Source: MAG-121220-bin8 sp002700465 | Lineage (GTDB): Bacteria > Bacteroidota > Bacteroidia > Flavobacteriales > Flavobacteriaceae | DNA length: 64,000 nucleotides | Reading direction: 5' to 3' | Assembly: GCA_943789295.1 (NCBI GenBank) | Contig: CALSTO010000003.1 | Coordinates: forward strand, 62,001-126,000 | Shown: positions 56,085-64,000 of the stretch, piece after piece | Numbering within the stretch: position 1 is the first letter of the stretch | Layout of the letters: each line of letters starts with the position of its first letter | Position numbers and translations under genes: made by a program | The notes under the pieces: generated by a model | What the model saw: only the letters and a program-made list of their open reading frames with translations | Databases searched by the model: none | Told to the model about the DNA's origin: nothing

Positions 56085-57770
56085 ATGAATTGGGTTATAA
56101 AAGAAAATGTCGATAACGAGTTTGTAAGTACACTTTCAAAGGAATTAAACATCTCTCCTATCTTGTCTTCAATGCTTGTCAAAAGAGATATTAAAACTTT
56201 TGATCAAGCAAAAACATTTTTTCGACCAAACTTTGAGATGCTACACGACCCTTTTTTAATGAAAGATATGAGTATTGCGGTTGAAAGAATTCAAAAAGCT
56301 ATAGAAAAAAAAGAATCTGTAATGATTTTTGGAGATTATGATGTTGACGGCACTAGCTCTGTTGCCTTACTTTCTTTGTACTTGGAATCACTTGGACTGT
56401 ATGTTACAAAATACTTGCCTGATAGAAAAAACGAAGGCTATGGCATTTCCATCAATGCAATAGATAATGCACTCATAAAGAAACAAAAACTAATTATAGC
56501 TTTAGATTGCGGAATAAAGGCTCATAAACAAGTAGAATACGCCAAAGAAAAAGGAATAGAGTTTATAATATGCGATCATCATAATCCTGATATAAAAATC
56601 CCTAATGCTTTAGCCGTCTTAAACCCAAAGAGAAAAGACTGTGATTATCCATACAAAGAGTTGTGCGGATGTGGAGTAGGATTTAAATTAGTTCAAGCAA
56701 TAGAGTCTAGGCATTCAAATGACAATCAAATTATAAATTATTTAGATTTAGTTGCTTTAGCCATTGCAGCAGATGTTGTTCCGTTAACTGGAGAAAATAG
56801 AGTCTTGGCTTTTATTGGCCTTCAAATTATTAATTCAAACCCTAAACTGGGAATTCATTGTCTTCTAAAGAAAAATATTAAAAAAGAATACACGATAAGT
56901 GATTTAATGTATTATGTTGGCCCAAGAATAAATGCAGCAGGACGAATCAAACACGCATCATTGGCGCTGGAACTGTTAATGTGCAATGAAATAAATTCTG
57001 CAGAAAAATTAGCTTTAGAAATAGAGGAATTAAACACCTCAAGAAGAGAAATTGAGAAGGATATAACTAATCAGGCAATTGATCAGGTTGAGAATTCAAG
57101 TAAAAAACTAAATTCTATTGTTGTTTTTGATTCAGATTGGAATAAAGGAGTTATTGGAATTGTCGCTTCTAGGCTTGTAGATAAATATTATAAACCATCA
57201 GTAGTTTTTTGCGAGTCATCTGAAGGATTTTTAACGGCTTCAGCTAGATCAATTAAAGGGTTAAATCTTTACTCAGTAATTAGTCAGTGTAAGGAATACA
57301 TTGATCAGTTTGGAGGGCATAAATATGCTGCTGGATTAACAATTAAAAAAGAAAATTTAGAGGGTTTTAAAAAACGTTTTGAAAATATTGTTTCACAGAC
57401 AATTGATAATAATGTTTTTGAACAGAAATTATTAATTGAATCAAAGATTAATTTAAGTGAGATTACTCCAAAATTCTTTAGAGTTTTAAAACAGTTTGAA
57501 CCTTTTGGTCCAGGAAATAAATCTCCAATGTTTTTGTCTGAAAATCTAAAAATAAATGGAAAGCCTTTGGAGCTTGGAAAAGAAAAAGAACATATAAAAT
57601 TAAATCTTACTCAAGACAATAAAACTTCATATTCATCTATAGGGTTTTGGTTTTCTAATAAATTCAATAACCTTGAAAACAAAGAAAATTTTTCAGCAGT
57701 TTTTAATATTGATGAAAACAATTGGAAAGATCGCTCTAGTATTCAATTAAAATTAAAAGACTTAAAATAA
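56085..57770 (+). CDS. recJ: Single-stranded-DNA exonuclease RecJ
   Basis: 561 residues, 5'-3' ssDNA exonuclease of the DHH superfamily. Motifs: FGDYDVDGTSSVALL (~residue 77), LDCGIKAHKQVE, CDHHNP, the YVGPRINAAGRIKHA segment, DHHA1 part with SARSIKGLNLYSVI and FGGHKYAAGLTI, and a C-terminal OB-like domain. A clear terminator follows the stop. Confidence 0.96.
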   Translation: MNWVIKENVDNEFVSTLSKELNISPILSSMLVKRDIKTFDQAKTFFRPNFEMLHDPFLMKDMSIAVERIQKAIEKKESVMIFGDYDVDGTSSVALLSLYLESLGLYVTKYLPDRKNEGYGISINAIDNALIKKQKLIIALDCGIKAHKQVEYAKEKGIEFIICDHHNPDIKIPNALAVLNPKRKDCDYPYKELCGCGVGFKLVQAIESRHSNDNQIINYLDLVALAIAADVVPLTGENRVLAFIGLQIINSNPKLGIHCLLKKNIKKEYTISDLMYYVGPRINAAGRIKHASLALELLMCNEINSAEKLALEIEELNTSRREIEKDITNQAIDQVENSSKKLNSIVVFDSDWNKGVIGIVASRLVDKYYKPSVVFCESSEGFLTASARSIKGLNLYSVISQCKEYIDQFGGHKYAAGLTIKKENLEGFKKRFENIVSQTIDNNVFEQKLLIESKINLSEITPKFFRVLKQFEPFGPGNKSPMFLSENLKINGKPLELGKEKEHIKLNLTQDNKTSYSSIGFWFSNKFNNLENKENFSAVFNIDENNWKDRSSIQLKLKDLK

Positions 57771-57800
57771 AAAAAGCCCCTTTTCCAAGAGGCTTTTTTT
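57769..57800. terminator. Bidirectional intrinsic terminator (recJ / TonB receptor)
   Basis: AAAAAAGCC (to 57778) pairs with GGCTTTTTT (57791-57799) around a short loop, flanked by A and T runs, so it ends both the rightward recJ unit and the leftward receptor unit. Confidence 0.85.
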
Positions 57801-57824
57801 AAATAAACAGAAACTCTGTTTTTA

Positions 57825-60535
57825 TTAGAATCTGTAAGTGAACCCTACATTCCAAGTTCTACCCCATCCAGGGAAAACTTTGTTTCTTGTATTAACACCT
57901 AAGTAAGTACTATCCCCAGGTCCAGCCTCATAGTTTGTAGCTGATTCTGCGAAGTAATAATTATCAAAGATATTGTTTATGTTGGCTCTTAGGTAAACAG
58001 TTTCACCAGCAACATCTAGCTTGTAAGAAGCTCCAAAGTCAAACAGGTCATATGAGGGAAGCATCATTGCCTCATCTTCAGGACTAGTGAAATCTTCTAC
58101 ATTAAAATCTGCATATAAGTCAGAAGCACTAAACATGCTTATGTTAAACTTAAACAGATCAGAAGGTGTAACAACTAAATTAACTCTTGATGTTGTTTGA
58201 GCAGCATCTCCAACCTTAACTCCATCTAGATAAATTACACTGCTTCCTAGTAATGTATTACTTGAATCAAAGACATCTGCAGTTACATCCCCTCCGTATT
58301 CGTAGTTTCCTAATGTAAGCATACCTTCTACTTTAACAAATGGGCTAATTTCATAAACTCCATCAAATTCAATTCCAGTGTGTACTTGTTCTATTCCATA
58401 GTAATTAGCATTACCATTCACTCCATCTACTCTTACTCCATCTCTTAGGAATCTGTCTTTCCAACTTGTTTTATAAATGTTAACGTTGAAATTAAAGTTA
58501 CTAGATCTGTATCCGTATCCAGCCTCTAAACCAACAACTTTTTCATTTCTCAAATCAGGATTAAGATTGTTTCCATAATTAATATAAACAGCATCAAAGT
58601 TTGGTTGCTTAGAGTAAGTCCCTGCATTAACATAAACATTGCTTTTAGCATTAATGTTATAGTTTGCACCACCTTTTATATTTCCTCCGCTAATGTTTTT
58701 CCAATCAGTTTTCTGATTTCCAGGTGTTTGATTAAAAAACTCTTCTCTTTGGAAACCTTGATTAGACACAGCTCCTTGAACAAATACAGAAAGATCGTCA
58801 TTGCTGTATTCTAATTGACCAAACACACCGCTCCATCTTACAAATCCATCATTGTGGTAATCTATTTTTTCTTCATTATCAGTGTCTTTAAAGACGTTCC
58901 ATAACTCACTCACGATTAGATCCGTATGTTGTTGTTCTTACAGCGCTTCCGCCAGAATAATTTACATTATCAAAATCTCTGTATCCGTCAGCACCTAAAA
59001 GGTGATCTAATCTTCTGTAGTGTATACCTCTATAATTTCTTAAATCGACCCCAAAATCTAAAGTTAATTTATCAGAAAGTTCTTTCTTTAAATTGATAAG
59101 ACTACCAACAAAGTTGTGTGAGTTTACAGAAGCTCTTCTTACAAAACCATTTCTTTTTACACCATCAACTCTTTCGTCCTGGTCGTTCACAATATATAGT
59201 CCAGTAGCAGCATCAACAACATTGTTGTAACTGTAGCCTCCGCTCCAATTACCTCCTTGACCACTGTTTGAATTTACAATTTGATCCCATTCTACTTCTC
59301 CAGTCATCTCATTTCTAAACCTTGAACTACTAGCGTAATTTCCACCTAAACGACCAATATCTCCAGTTCCACCTCCTCTTCCAACAGAATAGTAAGCAGA
59401 AGCTGATAAATTAGTTGATTCGTTGATTTTATATTCCCAGTTAACAGAAGCAATAGGCTTGTGGTAGAAATTTCTTCTCCAGTTAAATTCTTGCCCATTC
59501 ATATAACCGTGATTGTAGTTATAACGTATACCATATTTTTCATAATCAGCAGCGTCAGCCATATTGTAAAAGCTGTTAGTTCTTTGATTGTGAACTTGAG
59601 GAGCACCTGTTACAATAACTTGCACATTATGTTTATCATCATCTGAAGCCCATCCATATCCCATAAAATAGTTATAGCCTTCAAACATAGTTCCGTTAAC
59701 GTATCCATCTCCTTCAACCCTTGAAAATAATAAAGAAAGAGCATGACCACCTTCCATTTCACCAGTATTGTATGAAGCTACAGTTTTCATGTATCCATCA
59801 TTACCAACAGTTGCGGCAATCTTTCCGCCTTTAGTTAGTTCAGTAGACTTTAGTTAATACATTGATTGTCCCACCAACAGATGAAATTGCTAATTTAGAA
59901 GCTCCAAGACCTCTTTGAACCTGCATAGCAGAAACAACGTCAGTTAAACCAGACCAGTTAGACCAGTAAACTCTTCCGTTCTCCATATCATTTACAGGAA
60001 TACCGTTAATTAAAACCGCAGTATTTTGAGAGTCAAATCCTCTAACATTTATTCTAGAATCTCCAAAAGCACCACCAGCTCTTGTTGCATAAACACCAGG
60101 AGTTGAATTAAGCATTTCAGGAAGTTCTAAGTTTCCAATTCTTTCTTGTATATCAGAAGCTGTTAAAGTAGATACTGCAACCGGAGTTTTTCTGTCAACA
60201 GCAAAATCAACAGTTCCAAAAACAGTAATACCGTCAAGTTCGTTAGCACTTGCTGAAAGAGCAATGTTGCCTAAACTTATTCCTGAGTTAAAAGCTATTT
60301 CCTTAGAATCGTATCCAACGTAAGAAACAACTAATGTTCCTGACCCAGATGCGGTAATTGTAAATGCACCATTAAAATCAGTAGAAACTCCATTCGAAGT
60401 TCCTTTAACAAGTACGGTAGCGCCTGGAAGACCAGAGCCTAATTCAGCGTCAACAACTGTACCTGTTATAACGTTTTGAGCGTAACAGAATCCTGAGATC
60501 AGAATTGCTGTAAAAAGTAAGGTTATTTTTTTCAT
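57825..60535 (-). CDS. TonB-dependent outer-membrane receptor (two frameshifts)
   Basis: About 900 residues after repair. Order: signal peptide (LLFTAILISGFCYA), a CarboxypepD_reg-like domain (GTVVDAELGSGLPGATVLVKGTSNGVSTDFNGAF), plug domain (LPEMLNSTPGVYATRAGGAFGDSRINVRGFDSQNTAVLINGIPVNDMENGRVYW), then a 22-strand beta-barrel ending NVGFTYRF with the terminal Phe required for barrel assembly. Pieces 60535-59840, 59790-58906 and 58913-57825 are joined at breaks near 59850 (NVLTKSTELTKGGKIAAT) and 58918. The cargo is unknown; no SusD partner is adjacent, so it is not a typical polysaccharide-utilisation pair. Confidence 0.87.
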
Positions 60536-60684
60536 AAATTTTATTGTAGTTAATATTCTGCAAATGTGCTTAAATTTTGTTAAATAAGTGTTAAATCAGG
60601 GTTACTTTTTTTTAACAAATTTTGTGTATAACTCAGCTTTTTCAAGATTTTTTAAATAACCCATAATTAAACTGGAAATAATTG

Positions 60685-62322
60685 CTAATTTGATAAATAG
60701 CTTTTTAACAAGGAATTAGTTGAGCTGTCGTGGTCAGAAATTTTTTTATTTTCTATTTCTTTCAAAACTTTTGAAGCCAGTTGTTTTCCAAGTTCAACTC
60801 CCCATTGATCATAACTGTAAATATTCCAGATAACACCTTGTACAAATATTTTATGCTCATACATTGCAATTAGAGAACCAAGACTTTCGGGATTGAGCTG
60901 GTCTACAAGAAGGGTATTTGTAGGTCTATTTCCATTAAATATTTTAAATGCTTTTAAGGAATTAATTTCGTTTGCATTTAATCCTGCTTTTTTTAACTCT
61001 TCAACAACAGTTTTTTCAGACTTTCCCATCATTAGGGCTTCAGTTTGAGCAAAAAAATTAGACATTAATTTATCGTGTTGAGTATTTTCTTTAAAAAGCG
61101 GGTTTTTAAAACCAATAAAATCACAAGGGATTAGCTTTGTTCCCTGATGAATTAATTGAAAAAAGGCATGCTGTGAATTTGTTCCAGTATCGCCCCAAAT
61201 TATATTTCCGGTTTGGTATTCTACAGGGTTTCCATTTCTATCTATACTTTTTCCGTTGCTCTCCATAATGGCTTGTTGAAGATAAGCAGGCAATCTACTT
61301 AAGTACTGGGTATAAGGAATTACTGCTTCCGTTTCACATTTAAAAAAATTATTATACCAAATACTTAAAAGTGCTAGAACAACAGGTATATTGTTCTTAA
61401 ATTCAGTATTTTGAAAGTGCTTATCCATTTTGTTGGCACCAGATAATAATTTACTAAAATTTTCATACCCAACAGCCAAACTAATTGAAAGACCAACAGA
61501 ACTCCAAAGAGAAAACCTTCCTCCAACCCAGTCGTTCATTGAAAAGACCATTTTTTGGTTAATCCCAAATTTTTTGATTTCAGTTAGATTTGTTGAAACA
61601 GCAGCAAAATGTTTTGAAACCGCACTTACATTTAATTTAGAAACAAGCCAATCTCTAATTGTATTAGCATTAGAAATGGTTTCTTGAGTTGTAAAAGTTT
61701 TAGAAACAATAATAAATAAAGTAGTTTCAGGATTTAAATCTTTAATGATTTCTAAAACATGATCTCCGTCAACATTAGAAACGAAATGAGGCTTTAATCT
61801 CGACGAGTAATGCTTTAAAGCTTCAACAACCATAACTGGGCCAAGATCTGAACCTCCAATTCCAATATTAACAACGTCAGTAAAGGGTTTTCCGGTGTCA
61901 CCTTTAAGATTTCCAGACATGACATCATTTGTAAAAGATTTTATTTTGCTTCTTGTTTCTAAAATTGAAGGAACAACATCTAAGCCATCAACATTGATTT
62001 TTTCATTTCCGTCCGTTCGAACAGCCGTATGTAAAACTGCTCTTTTTTCTGTGTCATTAATTATGTCACCTTTAAATTGTTTAGAAATAGCATCTTCTAA
62101 ACCGCATTCTTTTGCTAAATCTAAAAGTAAGTTTAGTGTTGTGTTGTCAATTCTGTTTTTTGAAATATCTATATTAAAATCGTTCCATTCTAAGCTAAAA
62201 CATGAGGGGTTAGATCTAATTGAAAGTAAATCTTTAATTTCTTTATTTTCTATTTCATTAAAATGAGCTTTTAATTTAATCCAAGATTTGGTTTTAATCG
62301 GGTTTATTTTTTTTAAACTCAT
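60685..62322 (-). CDS. pgi: Glucose-6-phosphate isomerase
   Basis: 545 residues; interconverts glucose-6-phosphate and fructose-6-phosphate. Visible: VNIGIGGSDLGPVMVVEAL, SKTFTTQETISNA, the family signature in DWVGGRFSLWSSVGLSISLAVG, and the second signature in GQxP-like WGVELGKQLASKVLKEI near the C-terminus. Monocistronic or distal in the M23/DUF3108 unit (13-bp gap). Confidence 0.96.
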   Translation of the reverse strand: MSLKKINPIKTKSWIKLKAHFNEIENKEIKDLLSIRSNPSCFSLEWNDFNIDISKNRIDNTTLNLLLDLAKECGLEDAISKQFKGDIINDTEKRAVLHTAVRTDGNEKINVDGLDVVPSILETRSKIKSFTNDVMSGNLKGDTGKPFTDVVNIGIGGSDLGPVMVVEALKHYSSRLKPHFVSNVDGDHVLEIIKDLNPETTLFIIVSKTFTTQETISNANTIRDWLVSKLNVSAVSKHFAAVSTNLTEIKKFGINQKMVFSMNDWVGGRFSLWSSVGLSISLAVGYENFSKLLSGANKMDKHFQNTEFKNNIPVVLALLSIWYNNFFKCETEAVIPYTQYLSRLPAYLQQAIMESNGKSIDRNGNPVEYQTGNIIWGDTGTNSQHAFFQLIHQGTKLIPCDFIGFKNPLFKENTQHDKLMSNFFAQTEALMMGKSEKTVVEELKKAGLNANEINSLKAFKIFNGNRPTNTLLVDQLNPESLGSLIAMYEHKIFVQGVIWNIYSYDQWGVELGKQLASKVLKEIENKKISDHDSSTNSLLKSYLSN

Positions 62323-62335
62323 TTAATGAAATATT

Positions 62336-63568
62336 TTAATTTGTTTCAAAGGTAACATTTGATTCAATAGCATCAAGTTGTTTTTTGACAGGGCCCATGT
62401 GTACCAGATATTTTTCTTTAAGCTCTTTAGAAATAGGCTTTGCTTCAGGTAGTTTTTGTCTTAAAGGATCTACTTGTTTACCGTTTTTCCAAAACCTATA
62501 ACAAACGTGTGGCCCTGATGTGTTTCCTGTCATTCCCACTGTTCCAATGTAATCTCCTTGATTTACAAATTGTCCCACTTTAACTCCTCTTTTATCCATG
62601 TGTAGATATTGAGTTGAATAAGTCCCGTTATGTTTAATTTTGACATAATTCCCATTTGAACGCGTGTAGCTTGATTTCGATACTGTTCCACTTGCAGTTG
62701 CCCTTATAGGTGTTCCCCTTGGAGCTGCAAAATCAGTTCCGCGATGTGGACGAACTCTTCCATAGAAAGCAATTTTTCTTTTTAAATTATACCTTGAAGA
62801 AATTCTACTAAACTGTACAGGCGCTCTTAAAAAAGCTCTTCTTAAATTTTTTCCGTTTTCATCAAAATACTCAACAAGTCCTCTTTTAGGATCCGTCTCA
62901 AATTCAATAGCATAAAAAGGCTTTCCCCTGTGTTCAAAGTAGGCTGAATGAATCCTGTTAAGACCAACAGAAATTGAATCGTCAACAAATTTAGAAGAAT
63001 AAATTACTTTAAAATTATCTCCTTTTTCTAATCTGAAAAAGTCGATTGTCCATGCATAAATTTCAGAAAGTTCATTTGATAATAATGGGGATAGTTTCTT
63101 TTCTTCCATCGTCTCAGATAAAGAGCTCGTTATTACTCCTTCAGCCTCAAATTCTACTAGCTTTACAGCTTTAGATTTTTTTTCAGCCCAAAGAGAATCA
63201 GTTAAAGAAACAACAACATAATCAATAAGATTAGGCTGATAAATAAAAACTTGAGGAGTTTCTAACGAGTCTTTTGAAAAAAGAATTGAGTAAGGTTTGC
63301 CAATATTAATCCTTCTAACATCAAAGACTTTTTTTGCTTTTTGAACGATATTATAGATTTGAGGGTAAAAAAGATTATTGTCTTCCAAAATTGATCCAAA
63401 TGAATCTCCACTTTTGACAGTATCTCTTTTAACGGTATAGTCATTTAAAGTAAATCCAAATTGTTTTATAATTTTTTCTTTTACTATTTCAGGTTTTGAT
63501 TCTGGCTTTGTTTCTCCGCAAGAAATTAAAAGAATAGATATTAAAAGAGTAATAAATATCTTATTCAT
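62336..63568 (-). CDS. M23 family metallopeptidase lipoprotein
   Basis: 410 residues. A lipoprotein signal (LLISILLISCGE, Cys ~17), then a LysM/OapA-like region with SGDSFGSILEDNNLFYPQIYNIVQKAK, and a C-terminal LytM domain. The first zinc ligands are normal (RPHRGTDFAAP). The usual HxH reads GPHVCYRFW; this His-Val-Cys variant is the form I know from Bacteroidota homologs. Probably a peptidoglycan endopeptidase. Its start overlaps the end of the DUF3108 gene by 8 bases. Confidence 0.88.
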   Translation of the reverse strand: MNKIFITLLISILLISCGETKPESKPEIVKEKIIKQFGFTLNDYTVKRDTVKSGDSFGSILEDNNLFYPQIYNIVQKAKKVFDVRRINIGKPYSILFSKDSLETPQVFIYQPNLIDYVVVSLTDSLWAEKKSKAVKLVEFEAEGVITSSLSETMEEKKLSPLLSNELSEIYAWTIDFFRLEKGDNFKVIYSSKFVDDSISVGLNRIHSAYFEHRGKPFYAIEFETDPKRGLVEYFDENGKNLRRAFLRAPVQFSRISSRYNLKRKIAFYGRVRPHRGTDFAAPRGTPIRATASGTVSKSSYTRSNGNYVKIKHNGTYSTQYLHMDKRGVKVGQFVNQGDYIGTVGMTGNTSGPHVCYRFWKNGKQVDPLRQKLPEAKPISKELKEKYLVHMGPVKKQLDAIESNVTFETN

Positions 63569-64000
63569 TTAATTTAATTTTAAAAGGATGTTTTAAACCA
63601 CGAAATTCTTCTAAGTCAGCTTCTATAGATCCAATTCTAAGTCCAGCCTCGATTTTGACAGGAACCTTATTTTTATCGTTACTTACCCATAAAGTTAAGC
63701 TTTCGCTATCTCTAAAAACTCTTCCAGATTCAATGTAAGGCCTAAATTTTAAACAATTTATTATTCCAAATTTAGTTTTCAAATTTTCATACCCTAAAAA
63801 TTTCATTCTAAAAGGATAATTTTCTGCATCAAAAAAAATATTTATTCGAATGAAATCATTTTTTTTAAGTTTTTTAACATCAAAATGATTTCTAAGAAAA
63901 TAGAAAGTGGAAATTAAGTCTTGAACATTTTTTTTTATTTTTACAGAACTTAATCTATTGTTTTTAATGTCATTAACATTAGCTAAGTTATTGGAGTAAT
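63561..64000 (-). CDS. DUF3108 family protein, C-terminal part
   Basis: The reading frame is open from the stop at 63561 through the right edge of the window, so the 5' end is missing. The visible part (~146 residues) has DLISTFYFLRNHFDVKKLKKNDFIRINIFFDAENYPFRMKFLGYE and LTLWVSNDKNKVPVKIEAGLRIGSIEADLEEF, the signature of the Bacteroidota DUF3108 family. A start at 63806 would only be an internal Met. It is coupled to the M23 lipoprotein by overlap. Function unknown; an envelope role is likely from context. Confidence 0.82.
   Translation of the reverse strand, partial: YSNNLANVNDIKNNRLSSVKIKKNVQDLISTFYFLRNHFDVKKLKKNDFIRINIFFDAENYPFRMKFLGYENLKTKFGIINCLKFRPYIESGRVFRDSESLTLWVSNDKNKVPVKIEAGLRIGSIEADLEEFRGLKHPFKIKLNE

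Noticed and set aside
1..64000. CRISPR arrays, prophage genes, transposases, toxin-antitoxin or restriction systems
   Set aside because: None of the genes or repeats in the window fits these; the content is core metabolism, information processing and envelope functions.

Overview
The window is a chromosomal segment of an AT-rich member of the Bacteroidota, most likely class Flavobacteriia. Three things point there: gene families restricted to that group (SprE/PorW-type gliding and type IX secretion lipoprotein, DUF4837, DUF4254, DUF5687, DUF4292, DUF6341-like, UpxY-type NusG paralog, CarboxypepD_reg TonB receptor); an ATP synthase operon lacking atpD/atpC; and many TANNTTTG (-7) promoter elements typical of the flavobacterial housekeeping sigma factor. 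The genome is compact, with overlapping genes and convergent gene pairs that leave no room for terminators. I see no prophage, insertion sequence, CRISPR array or plasmid function.

Layout. 1-10 kb: 3' tip of lepA, an amino-acid permease fused to a universal stress domain, a metallo-beta-lactamase-fold hydrolase, M1 peptidase, rnpA, GNAT, rpiB, a 390-bp AT-rich gap, rnr, a GIN-domain protein and a LysE exporter. 10-20 kb: tRNA-Cys, folB, glnS, an SPFH protein, gltX, ybeY, mnmG bracketed by two parS-like palindromes, a methyltransferase, holB and pgk. 20-31 kb: DUF4837, tatA, an M23 peptidase, a GH3-fold protein, a WecA-like glycosyltransferase between two paralogous kelch/transmembrane/winged-helix proteins, upxY and purD. 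30-38 kb: DUF6341, DUF4254, a GT9 glycosyltransferase, a PaaE-like reductase, a DUF5687 ABC exporter and sprE. 38-47 kb: bactofilin, atpZ, atpBEFHAG, dut, a sugar nucleotidyltransferase, DUF4292 and an EnvC-like protein. 47-64 kb: ribE, pdxA, DUF177-rpmF-fabH-accB-accC, asd, alr, tdk, rsmI, recJ, a TonB receptor, pgi, an M23 peptidase and part of a DUF3108 gene.

Many genes are split by one-base indels, often in homopolymers. About 26 breaks fall in 14 genes, including essential ones (gltX has three, ybeY two). They cluster at 13.7-15.1 kb and 27-36.2 kb, while 15.1-25.6 kb and 38-57.8 kb have none. This looks more like locally poor consensus sequence than decay, so each broken gene is annotated as one locus with its break points.

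Most of the content is housekeeping. The least explained parts are: (1) the two membrane-spanning kelch/winged-helix proteins around the wecA homolog, next to upxY, a candidate envelope-glycan sensing and regulation locus; (2) a diverged 103-bp tandem duplication that rewrites the WecA C-terminus; (3) the parS-like pair around mnmG; (4) a strong hairpin between atpE and atpF; (5) helically phased T-tracts in front of fabH; (6) promoter elements only 4-7 bases from start codons, implying leaderless mRNAs.
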